Assembly (NCBI GenBank): GCA_030159075.1
Contig: BROG01000250.1
Location: forward strand, 372,001-436,000
From: Atrina japonica
Lineage: Eukaryota > Mollusca > Bivalvia > Pterioida > Pinnidae
DNA: 64,000 nt
Direction of reading: 5' to 3'
Program-made: the position numbers and the translations under genes
Notes under the pieces: model-generated
Databases searched by the model: none
What the model was told of the DNA's origin: nothing
Seen by the model: the letters and a program-made list of their open reading frames with translations, nothing else
In this document: in pieces, positions 36,846-47,353 of the stretch
Layout: each line of letters opens with the position of its first letter
Position numbering within the stretch: the stretch's first letter is position 1

Positions 36846-37890
36846 AGTTTGTTTACAGTACTGGTCTGTGGTTTGTGAACAGTACTATTATATGGTTTGT
36901 GTACAGACCTGTTCTACAGTTTGTGTACAGTAATGGTCTACAATTGATGTAGATTACTGGTCTACAGTTTCTGTACAGTACTGGTGTATAGTTTGTGTAC
37001 AGTACTGGTGTACAGTTTGTGTACAGTACTGGTGTACAGTTTGTGTACAGTACTGGTCTATAGATAGGATACAGTACTGGTCTACAGCTTGTGTACAGTA
37101 CTGGTCTATAGTTTGTGTACAGTACTGGTGTACAGTTTATGTACAGTACTGGTGTACAGTTTATGTACAGTACTGGTGTACAGTATGTGTACAGTACTGG
37201 TCTACAGTTTGTGTACAGTACTGGTCTACGATTTGTGTAAGTACTGGTGTACAGTTTGTGTACAGTGCTGGTCTATAATTGGGGTACAGTACTGGTCCAT
37301 GGTTTGTGTACAGCACTGGTCTACAGCTTGTTTACAGTATTGGTCTACAGTTAGTGTACAATACTGGTGTACAGTTTGTGTACAGTACTGGTCTATAGTT
37401 TGTGTACAGTACTGGTGTACAGTTTGTATACAATACTGGTCTACAGTTAATGTACAGCACTGGTCTACAGTTTGTGTACAGTACTGGTCTACAGTTTGTG
37501 TACAGTACTAATTTACAGTTTGTGTACAGTACTGGTCTACAGTTTGTGTACAGTACTGGTGTACAGTTTGTGTACAATATTGGTCTACAGTTTGTTTACA
37601 GTACTGGTCTACAGTTTATGTACAGCACTGGTCTACAGTTTGTGTACAATACTGGTCTACAGCTTGTGTACAGTACTGATCTATAGTTTATCTACAATAT
37701 TTTTCAATAGTTTGTTTACAGTACTGGTATATAGTTTGTGTACAGTACTGTTTTATAGTTTGTGTACAGTATTTGTGTATAGTTTGTGTTCAGTACTGGT
37801 CTGCAATTGGTGTACAATATTTTTCTATAGTTTGTGTACAGTACTGGTCTATAGTTTGTGTACAGTACTGGTCTATAGTTTGTGTACATT
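36846..37890. repeat. 24-bp minisatellite (GTTTGTGTACAGTACTGGTC)
   Basis: About forty units of the form TACAGTTTGTGTACAGTACT then GGTC. The inner TGTACAGTACTGGT is nearly palindromic around GTAC. The unit length is divisible by three and lacks stops, giving open frames up to 149 codons on both strands; these are not genes. Confidence 0.94.
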
Positions 37891-38754
37891 TTGTAATGGT
37901 AACGTTGTGACTGGTATATAAGGTGTGACACGTCCCTGGACACTTTTGAATTAAGTAGGATATGTTTTGTATATAATATACAACATCACAAAGCACCTGC
38001 ATATTGTAATATGTATCGAGTTTTGTTTTATTGTTGTTCTATGTTTCCCCTGGATTTTTTCATTTATACGGAGACGACTCCAGCTGGATTTTTTTTATAT
38101 GAAGACTAGACCGGCTGCAGGTGAATAATCTGACATTTTTTCGCTATGATCATTTGCCAATGGAGAGCAGATTCTGTAATATGTCACCTGTGCTGTGACA
38201 TGGGACATTGGTTTAACTCTCGTTTGAAAGATTGATGCCTTTCACTTCTTATGCTGAGACAGGTTTTGATATCATCAACATACTGTGGGTACAGTTAAAG
38301 GCCCCGGCCATTCCCAATGCAAAATTTACTATTTCCCCAATTTTTAGTATAATTTCCCATGTATGATCACCGTAAAGCTGACAATCGGCACACCAACAAA
38401 GGAGAAAATTAACAACTAAAGTACCACGTAATCAAAACTTCCATGTCTTCAAACGAAAGCCTTGTTGTTAGTTAAATAAATAAAGTTGGATGTATAAATT
38501 TTTCTCTTTATTGTTATGAGTAAATAACCATAGTTACTTTTCCTCAATTTGGCCCATTAGGACATACAATTACCAACTGAAAGGGCACAGAACCCTGTAC
38601 CATTAAGGATCTATTAAACTCTGCTAGGGGTTGAAGATGGTACAATCACTACCTTTCACATGGTATATGATCTGGCAATGGGAACCAAACCTGGGACCTT
38701 CTGAATGTTAGTCAAATGCTAGACCTTTAAGACCAACTGCAAGTGATTTAACTA

Positions 38755-38935
38755 ATGTAAAGATTGTGGTTGACCTAATATAAAGATCGTGGTTGACCTA
38801 ATATAAAGATGTTGGTTGACATAATATAAAGATTGTGGTTGACCTAATATAAAGATCATGGTTGACCTAATATAAAGATCGTGGTTGACCTAATATAAAG
38901 ATGTTGGTTGACATAATATAAAGATTTATGGTAGG
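38755..38935. repeat. 24-bp minisatellite (GTGGTTGACCTAATATAAAG)
   Basis: About seven units of the form GTGGTTGACCTAATATAAAG then ATC. A three-unit order (ATCGTGG, ATGTTGG, ATTGTGG) is repeated, a small higher-order pattern. Confidence 0.88.
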
Positions 38936-39695
38936 TAAAATGACATGATAAAACTCCCATAATAGTCTTATTGTTGGTGATCTATTTATATTTGAAATAC
39001 CAAAAGATGTTACTGATAAAAGATTTTATAACCCTCCAAAATTTTGTATACTTAGAACAAATTCCATTTCAACTTTAGCACTACCCTGTCACACTGACCA
39101 CAGAATCATTTTACAGTCAATGAGTAGATTGTTGAACCATATATATCTCAAGCACAAATAGAAACCACTTATATACACAAAAATTTATGATATCAACTGA
39201 TAGGTATGACTAAGTAAACGTCTTCATTTCTCAGACAGTCACAGTGCCACTATCTTCCATACTGTCATTACTTGGTTTGTTTTAAACTGCAACAGGTAAG
39301 CTATTCTTTTTTGTATTCTAGTATATTTGTATGTTTTGTTTTTATTCATGTTTTTGAAAAAATATTTTCACCAATATTATTAGCAATTTAATCTTTTCCC
39401 AAAATGATCATTTTAAAACTTTATTTCAAATTCTTATTCTTATAAATTCTATTTTTAGATGAAAATCAAATATGAAATAGATTTTAAATTTAGACAGATA
39501 TTTTGTAAAAATACTAATTCAAAATAAAGTTATTTCAATTTTTACTGGTCATATAATAAATAAAGATAAAAGTAAAATTGTAAAATGGAACAAAAATTAT
39601 ATATCATTTAAGATTTCATTATAAATTTAAATATCCATTTTATAAATGAGAAAGATAAATTCAGATATTTTCCTCACAATCTTGGTAAAATTGCA

Positions 39696-39925
39696 AAAAA
39701 ATTTAATTTCATCACAATGATGTTTAACTTTTTCTGTGGAAGAAAGGTTATAGTGGATTATATATAGAATTTTTATGAATGATTTTTGCAAAGGAATGAT
39801 AAAAAAAATCATGAAAAAATTAAATTTCATTGCAATGATGTAAAACTAAGTTTTCTGTGTAAGAAAGTCGTATATTTGATTTCAATAGAATTTGTGTGAA
39901 TGATTATTGTACAGGAATCATCAAA
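39696..39925. repeat. About 115-bp tandem duplication (diverged)
   Basis: Two copies share AAATTTCATTGCAATGATGT or a close variant, TTTTCTGTG(G/T)AAGAAAG and a closing GAATGAT...GGAAT. Divergence is moderate. Confidence 0.6.
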
Positions 39926-39963
39926 CAGTTACAACTAATGTGTGTTTTGTAAAGTTGTTGATT

Positions 39964-40073
39964 TTCATGTTTTATGTCATCAAGATTAACATGGTTGATT
40001 GACAGTGTTCTGACAAGGATCTTCATGTTTTATGTCATCAAGATTAACATGGTTGACAGTGTTCTGACAAGGA
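39964..40073. repeat. About 55-bp direct duplication
   Basis: Two copies of TTCATGTTTTATGTCATCAA followed by GATTAACATGGTTGA and CAGTGTTCTGACAAGGA are adjacent. One copy has an extra TTGA. Confidence 0.9.
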
Positions 40074-40079
40074 ACCCAA

Positions 40080-41927
40080 AATAAAAATATGCAAGATTTA
40101 CCCCCCCTTGATATTATCCATCATCAAATATAATAATTATAGTCTCTTACCAGACATAACATTTTAACATTTTATACAATGGACATTAATTTCATCATTT
40201 ACAAATTAAGCATATGCAAAACTATATTTATATCACATAATTTACTGGTATTTTTGCTGAATCAGAAAATATGTTTTCACTGGTTTGGAAATAGTTTTGA
40301 GTTTTATTTTTTATTGTTGCTTTTCAATACAAAACTTTATTGGCCACTATCATTCAGTTGCATGGAAATCAGTCTCATTTTGTTGTATCAAATATTTAAT
40401 TGCTATTGAATTTTGCAACTTTCAGTATTTTTTAAACAATTTAAAAAAGAAATTTGAAATCTAAAAAAGAACTTATGCACATTGGAAATATTCATAAAAC
40501 TTATTCATGTTCTTATCTCACAGGCCCCTAAAATCAAAGGACTCTTCTGTAACTCAATGACTTCAAATGTGACTTTAAAAATACAAATACACTGAAACAA
40601 AAGAGCCTATAATTGGACATTTAATTGTCTAAGTTTTATGTAATATTTCACAAAGCCTCTAAAATAGACCTAGATTATTTTTATGTTAAACAGAGTACAG
40701 GTTCTGTGAGTTTAAACATTGTGAACATACAGTGATAAAAATCTTGATTGTATGAAAGGTATGATATTGCATTCTTATAACATCATGGTTACTTCAAATG
40801 TGTAGAATGTAAAAATGAAGAAGTAACAATGGACAAATCAGATATAACAATGATCTCAATATGAAGAACAAATACAAATCCTATACAGGATGGGACCAGA
40901 TGTCTGTAAGGAGTCCGTGTTCCCTGGCACACCCATAGCAAATGTTACATGGTAACCTCTTGAGTTCAGTGAAGAGGTCAAGTTCCGTAAAATTGACATC
41001 AGTTACTTTTATATATGATTGGCAAAAGGGAGTCACTGTCTACGGTCATGCTATCCAATATTCCTGAGAGGGGGGGACTTCTTAATGTTTAACAAGATCC
41101 TCATCCTCGTATCAATCATAAAACTTCCTTAGTGACGATTTCAAGTGTTCAACAGCGAACCCTACGTGAGTGGCTAGTTTATTTGTCAGTCGTTAGGCTC
41201 TCAGAATAAAACATGATAATAAATACTAATTTACCTCTTAAATGTCAACTGGAATTATTTGACAAAATTATTGAATCAATGTTACTTTATGGATGTGAAA
41301 TTTAATTTTTTTTAAATACTTATTTTAAAAATTGCATTTAAAATTTTGTAAGTATATTTTGAAAGTAAAAAGTTGCACACCGAATTACATGGTATATGGG
41401 GAACTGGAACCATTTTACATACTCATTTATCTTAAACTAGGAATGTTAACTTTCTAGGGAAAACTTGTTAGTTTTAATTTGCGGAAACTTTCAAATACAT
41501 TGTATAATATTATTTTTATGAGGAATTCACCTTGGTTACGATTTGTTAAATCTCTTCTAGAAGAATGTGGACAGTCATATATTTGGGGAACATATAACAT
41601 TATAAATATTAAATATCTGAAAAAAAAATGTATTTAGGTCTTTATGTGATCAGTTTCTCCAACAGAGGAGAAGTTCAAAATACAATTCTGCCAAAGGGAT
41701 TACTTATAGAATATTTAAAGAACATTAAGATTTTGAAAGTTACCTTACCAAGTTATAAACAAAACAAGCTTGGCATTTGTGTAAATTAATTAGAATTTGC
41801 AATCTTAAATTACCAGTATAGAAATAGAGCACTGACAAAATTCTCCACAACATGAACGTAAATGCATTTTATGTAATTTAAATGAAACTGGGGATGAGTT
41901 TCATTACTTGTGTAAATAATGGGAAGA
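40080..41927. other. Intergenic stretch, no gene seen
   Basis: No exon, array or recognisable element was found. The sequence is AT-rich with short spurious open frames. Confidence 0.55.
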
Positions 41928-42338
41928 CCTGGGTCCAAAGTCACCAAATAGACACAGTACTCAAGGTCAACTAACTTTTCTAGCTTTTAAGGTAAAACAC
42001 GCAAGATTTATTGTGTAACCGAACATGTTGGTATATAATCGATGGCATACAATTGTAAATAAAGATGAAAGATATTACTTATTTGAAGAAAACTTCAGAA
42101 ATATTAAAAAAAAATTTAAGTGTGTACTCAAATTTTGAGTACTGTACCTAAAGTATTTATTTGTTTTTTAGAGGAAAATCATAAGTACGATGCAAAAATT
42201 TATATGTGAATGAGGTAAAAAAATGATATGTTTCTTATTCACTCAAATTTTGAAATTTTACAAATAATTATAAAATCAAAATAATGAAATAAATGTTGAG
42301 CTTGAGTACTGAGTAAATTTGGTGACTTCGGGCCCAGG
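41928..42338. mobile_element. About 410-bp MITE, CCTGGG family (copy B)
   Basis: The left end is CCTGGGTCCAAAGTCACC; the right end in reverse complement is CCTGGGCCCGAAGTCACC, and inversion continues for nearly 50 bases including CAGTACTCAAG. A palindrome ACTCAAATTTTGAGT lies in the middle. No clear target-site duplication could be picked out. No ORF. Confidence 0.85.
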
Positions 42339-42699
42339 ACACACCGGATTTGGAACATTTTTTTTTTCCGAATGTTGTAATTCACTGACAGTAAAAATTT
42401 CCAGTTTCTGTCACAAATGCGACAAAAAGAAAAAATAGAAAAAAAATATGTTAGGCTGGTTAGAATTGGCACTTTAGCCTTTCCATTGTCTTTGCTTTGA
42501 TCAAACTCTTTTCTGAATTATTCTTAAACTATTCATCTGTTTATTCATTTTTGTTTAATTAATTAATTCTTTAATTTATTTATCATTTTATACATTGCCG
42601 ACTATGAGATTACAAGATTACAAGAGTTATGTCTGAGTTGTCTTTTCAACATGACTGTCCGCTCGGCAGTCCGACGCCCTTTAACTCTAACAGTTCAAT

Positions 42700-44790
42700 A
42701 GTCCAATGGTTCAATAGTCTCACAATTGCATAGTCCTACAATTCCATAGTCCAGTGATTTGATAGTCCGACATCTCACACCGGATATGATTGAGGAAGAT
42801 GCTGACACTAAGATCTTGTATAACATATATCAACAATATGCATAGTGTGTGGTGCCTTGTCATGTTTTAACTTTCAATTTTACAAGGTGGGTGCTAAATA
42901 ATAAATTCATAAATTGAAATCTGACAATCTGCTGCTGAGATACTAGTCTATAATTCAGTTGTTTTACATCCAGTTAAATTTGTATTTTATGGAATTGCCT
43001 GCATTCTAAAGATTATAATTCTGCCATTTTTTTACAAAAACATAAGCACGAATATAAATCTAGGGTTCTTTATGGTTCTTTAGAGTTTTTCATTTAGAGT
43101 TGCCATAATAGAGTCATGTTGTAAATTTGGAATGTACTTTATTTACAACATGATAATTGTATCCCAACTTACAGTGGTATGTAACTACGTTTACATGAAA
43201 TTGCATGTATGCACATGTTGTCCTTATTTCGGCCTAACATCATCTGTGCGAAAAAACAGATATATTTAAATAAAAAAAAAAGAAATAAAATAATTCCTCA
43301 CAGTATCTTCATAGTCTTTAATTGCAGATACAACTGTCATAAATTACTTTTTAATTTTGTCTATAATGCTGTGATGTAGGCCTACAAGTTGTTATATATT
43401 ACATATCATTAAACATCTTTTTCTATCATGACCATCCTATTTCTCAAATCAACACATTTTGAAATTGTTATGTCATTATCTATGGAGTGTGACTATTAAC
43501 AAGGATTAGCCGATTCTGTCTCTCTAAAGAGATGCGAGATGGGATAAAGTTCAAGCCTAAAGCTACCCCATACCCCTCCTCGCAATTTGGGAGTACACAA
43601 TTAAGTTGTTCTTTATGTTCTTATTACTACTCAAACGAACATAAATTATTTACAATAATAACAAACAACATATATAGTGAAAGAAGCGCTATTTCGCCTG
43701 CATATTCATTAGACGTTACATTACAAAGAGAACTGCGACTGTTTTGATTGAAGTACTTCTTTCTGCAATAGAAATAGAAGAATATTAACAAAAGAAAATA
43801 ATAATAATAATAATGATAATAATAATAATAATAATTATTATTATTATTCATTTTGTAACACAGCAGTATCGTTACACATGAGTAAATTAAAGTCCATTCA
43901 CTTAGCTGTGTTCGATGATAAACAAATAAAAAATACATGAATTCAGTGTTCCTTAACTTTTCACACATATTAAACTTGAAATATACAATAATAATGATGA
44001 TAATAACAATGGGAGGGAGGGTGGGTCTAAATGCAGCAAGGAAAAGCCATCGAATGAGTGAAAAGAATGCTAAATTAAATACCTGTTTAATAGGTATGAG
44101 TACTTTTAATATTGACCAATGGCCATTAACTTCTGTTAATAGCTATAAACAAACACACATGTTCTTATATATAAGATAAATATCTGTGCTTCTGGTTTTG
44201 CCCTATTGAACCCCTGGGTTTTTACGACCCCAGACCCTGCTCTAGAAGTGATGCTGATGTAACCAAACTAAAATTCATCATCAAAAAAGAGGAGGGATAG
44301 TTTGATTTTTTTTTTAAATACAAAAATATTTACATTTTCAGCAAAACTGTAAGACTTAAATTTTGAGAAAAGCTAATTTTCACAAGGAAACATCCTTAAA
44401 ATGACTTTAAATCACTGGTGTATAAGGTAAATCTTCAATCAGGAGTCAGATGGTATGATCAGGTAAATGGAAACATTGTAATTACCTGATTACTCAGGTG
44501 ATTATATAACTACTGAGTTTTACCTGCCATCAGTTAAGATATCGTAACACTACTGTAATTGTTTGATATACATGTACATGTAGATATTTATAGAAAGTAA
44601 ATCAAGGCTGGTTTGTAGTTAAGTGTAATATTATATGTAATGATGAATGTAAGACATTTTTAAATATCCTTTACTGGCAAAATTAAGGTGTTCCATAAAA
44701 TTAGTCTTCTGCACTCTGTGATTCACCTTCACGTAATCCACTGGATATCCACAAAGACTTCAGTTTGTGCTGACTAGAGATTCTCTTGGC
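42700..44790. other. Intergenic stretch, no gene seen
   Basis: A short decayed repeat of CAATAGTCC/CATAGTCC words lies at about 42690-42775. Otherwise only the AAT microsatellite is structured. Confidence 0.5.
43797..43848. repeat. (AAT)n/(ATT)n microsatellite
   Basis: A run of AAT units turns into ATT units at about 43836, making a short palindrome. It produces the asparagine/tyrosine runs of the spurious open frame on the minus strand. Confidence 0.95.
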
Positions 44791-44794
44791 TCTG

Positions 44795-45205
44795 TCAACA
44801 TGTCAGGTTTATATCACATAGGCACATCTACAAAGGCTTTGTCAACATGTCAGGTTAATGTTATACACATGTCAACAACGGCTATGTCAACATGTCAGGT
44901 TTATGTCACATAGGCACATCTACAAAGGCTATGTCAACATGTCAGGATTATGTAATACACATGCCAACAAAGGCTCTGTCAACATGTCAGGTTTATGTAA
45001 TATACATGTCAACAAAGGCTATGTCAAGATGTCAGGTTTATGTCATCATATACATGTATGCAAAGGCCATGTCAACATGTGTGTATGATGACATATACCT
45101 TACATGCTGACACAGCCTTTGTAGAAGTGCACTTTGGGCATAAATCTGACATGTTGTCAGTGCATCTCTTATAACTGTCAACATGTCAGGTTTATGTCAT
45201 TATCT
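44795..45205. repeat. About 46-bp minisatellite (GTCAACATGTCAGGTTTATG)
   Basis: Six to seven degenerate units carry GTCAACATGTCAGGTTTATG, an ACATG(T/C)(C/A)AACAAAGGCT or ACATCTACAAAGGCT spacer, and GCTATGTCAACATG. At 45100-45155 a piece appears in inverted orientation (GACACAGCCTTTGTAG and TCTGACATGTTG). Confidence 0.82.
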
Positions 45206-45251
45206 GTGCACCTTTCAGGTCGATATCTTTTGAAGGTTTATGAAATTTGAC

Positions 45252-45533
45252 TTATGCTAAATACTGTGGTAAGTGTTCATCTGTAAGATGACTCCTACAT
45301 TCAGTTTCTAATGCTACAGAACTGTAAGGCTGTTTGACTTTAACCACAGCTTCAGAGTCAGTAAATGCTTCAGGCATTACTCCAAACTGAATTAAATCTA
45401 TTCCTGTTAGATTTGTATTCATGATGAAATTTACTTCTGCCTGATTAACACAGGTTGACACGGGACATATTTTAGGTTTTGAGCTCCGGACTGTATAAAT
45501 TAGAGTAGAGACTATAGTCCATTCAGGGAGCAT
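45252..45533 (-). pseudogene. Open frame of unknown origin, possible transposase-derived fragment
   Basis: A 93-codon minus-strand frame has balanced, protein-like composition, unlike the neighbouring AT-rich frames. Near its C-terminus it reads CRSHLTDEHLPQYLA, which resembles the (R)xxLTDEHL segment in the dimerisation region of hAT-transposase-derived proteins. The resemblance is short and the rest matches nothing I know. It could also be a real exon of an unplaced gene. No partner exons or terminal repeats were found. Confidence 0.3.
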
Positions 45534-45619
45534 TTGTGAAATTAATAAATGATACTATGTAATGAATTTAACATCTACATGGCTGATGACAGTTTTATAC
45601 TTTCTATACCACCCCTTAA

Positions 45620-45620
<1 letters not shown>

Positions 45621-45670
<50 letters not shown>
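45621..45670. repeat. (AT)n microsatellite
   Basis: A continuous AT dinucleotide run of about 48 bases is visible. Confidence 0.97.
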
Positions 45671-45672
<2 letters not shown>

Positions 45673-45699
45673 TACTTAGCTAATGAATAATTCTAAATT

Positions 45700-46798
45700 T
45701 GATTTATGTTTAAATAGACAGTAACTCAAATGGATGTTAATTGAGGAAAATCAGTATCCTGGTCATGGTTAATTGTATGATAGGCCAACTGTTAATATTA
45801 TGACACACAGCTGATAGAAAGATGAACACTAAGGAAATGTAAGTACAATATATAAATAACACCTGTGTTATGTTTAAGATTAATACACCGGATGATTTGA
45901 ACATAACTACATTGTCTTGAAATCATATTAGTAACAAAAGAGTGTACAATTTGTCATTTTACATAATGGATTTATTCAACTCATCAGCCCTTGAAAAACA
46001 ATGGACTCTTCTGTAAATCAAAGAGTTAGACCAGTCCAAAGTCTTTAGGGGTGGATGGATTAAGGACATCAGTCAGTGTCTTGAAGATGTGGCTCCTTTT
46101 CACAGTACTGACTTTAATTGTGTTGATACTAGAGTTACATTTTGTACTTTTTTTAAGACAATGCAATGACTGATAGATTTCAGGTAGTAGATATACATAT
46201 GTATTCTATAAGTAAAATATGAAATATATATAAAAAAGATTATCAAGTTTTATGAAGTTGTAATAACAGCCAACTTTAACCATATCTGTTTGATCAAGGA
46301 TTTTCTCAATACATACAGGTATATAAAGATTAACCTGCACATTTTGGACAAACACAAGAAGTCTAAATTACATGATAACAGTGGTGACAGGGTGTTTGTC
46401 TGCACAAAATATTACAGCTTGAATAATGTTTGGGATCACAGCAAAGTAAAATATGTACCTGTACAACCCTAGTTTTTAAAATACATAGAATGTTTTTGGT
46501 TTTTGTTGACAGAACCTGAATGTGTCACTTTACTTTGGTAGGCCATTTTTATACATAGTTATTTACTTTACAGTTTTATTGGCTGCTATAGAAACTTATT
46601 TTAATCTTTAAATTTTGTTTAAATGTAGACATACCCCCATGTATTTATGTTGTTATATATATTATAAGATATAAGATATATATATATATAGGATTCATTC
46701 AATGGTATGTGAATAGGGATCCTTTTGGGTCCTACCCCACCCCTGGAATATATATCTTACTGATAACTTGAGAACTGTTTACATCTTGATGCCTGAAC
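45700..46798. other. Region upstream of the carboxypeptidase gene, no exon identified
   Basis: A 5' untranslated exon of the carboxypeptidase gene is expected upstream of the acceptor at 47182-47183 but cannot be placed. A short (AT)n run lies near 46675-46690. Confidence 0.4.
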
Positions 46799-47050
46799 CA
46801 TATATGAGTCAGGGCCTGAGAAAAGGGTGCCAAGGAAATTTCTTTAGAAATTTTTTGTTTTCAGAAACTTTAACATAATTATGTAGATTGAACAAACGTA
46901 ATATGAGAATGAGCACAAGCGAGGGCAACTCTCTTGTTTCTATCACGAGCAATTGACAAAATTAGAAATACTGTATTACATCAGATGAAAATCTTGTTTT
47001 TGATTGGTTATGTCAGAAGGAGCTTTTTCTCAGCCACTGGCTCATATATT
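46799..47050. mobile_element. MITE with CATATATGAGTCAGGGCCTG ends, just upstream of the carboxypeptidase gene
   Basis: The left end CATATATGAGTCAGGGCCTG then AGAAAAGG is matched at the right by CTTTTTCTCAGCCACTGGCT then CATATATT in inverted orientation, about 27 bases of terminal inverted repeat with a few mismatches. The interior has no ORF. The right end is about 130 bases from the first coding exon of the carboxypeptidase gene. Confidence 0.7.
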
Positions 47051-47190
47051 CTTGATCCCTATAGAAAGTCATTAGAAATTATACTCATTATATAGGACTC
47101 ATTATATATTCCTTAACAATTAGTTATTTCTGCTCACTAGATCATATATTTTTCCATGACAACAAATTAATATTTCTCTTTAGAGTACAG

Positions 47191-47353
47191 ATGGGGATGC
47201 TGGGATGGTTGACATTCATGTTACTATGGCAATACTGTTTGACATTGGATTTTGATTATCATGACCATGATACCATGGAAACCTTTATGAGGAATGTGAG
47301 TTTGGACTACCCTTCCATCACAAAGCTGTACAGTGCTGGAAAATCAGTTCAAG
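47191..47353 (+). CDS. CPM: Carboxypeptidase M-like, exon 1 (signal peptide, start of domain)
   Basis: The ATG at 47191 opens a signal peptide (hydrophobic WLTFMLLW) followed by DFDYH, the CPM-like mature start. An AG at 47182-47183 or 47189-47190 just upstream suggests a preceding non-coding exon. The exon ends phase 1 at donor GTATAT (47354). Confidence 0.92.

Noticed and set aside
37089..37943. Open frames on both strands across the TACAGTTTGTG array
   Set aside because: A 24-bp stop-free unit explains them completely.
43627..43968. 113-codon minus-strand frame with Asn and Tyr runs
   Set aside because: The runs come from the AAT/ATT microsatellite and the rest has no recognisable similarity.
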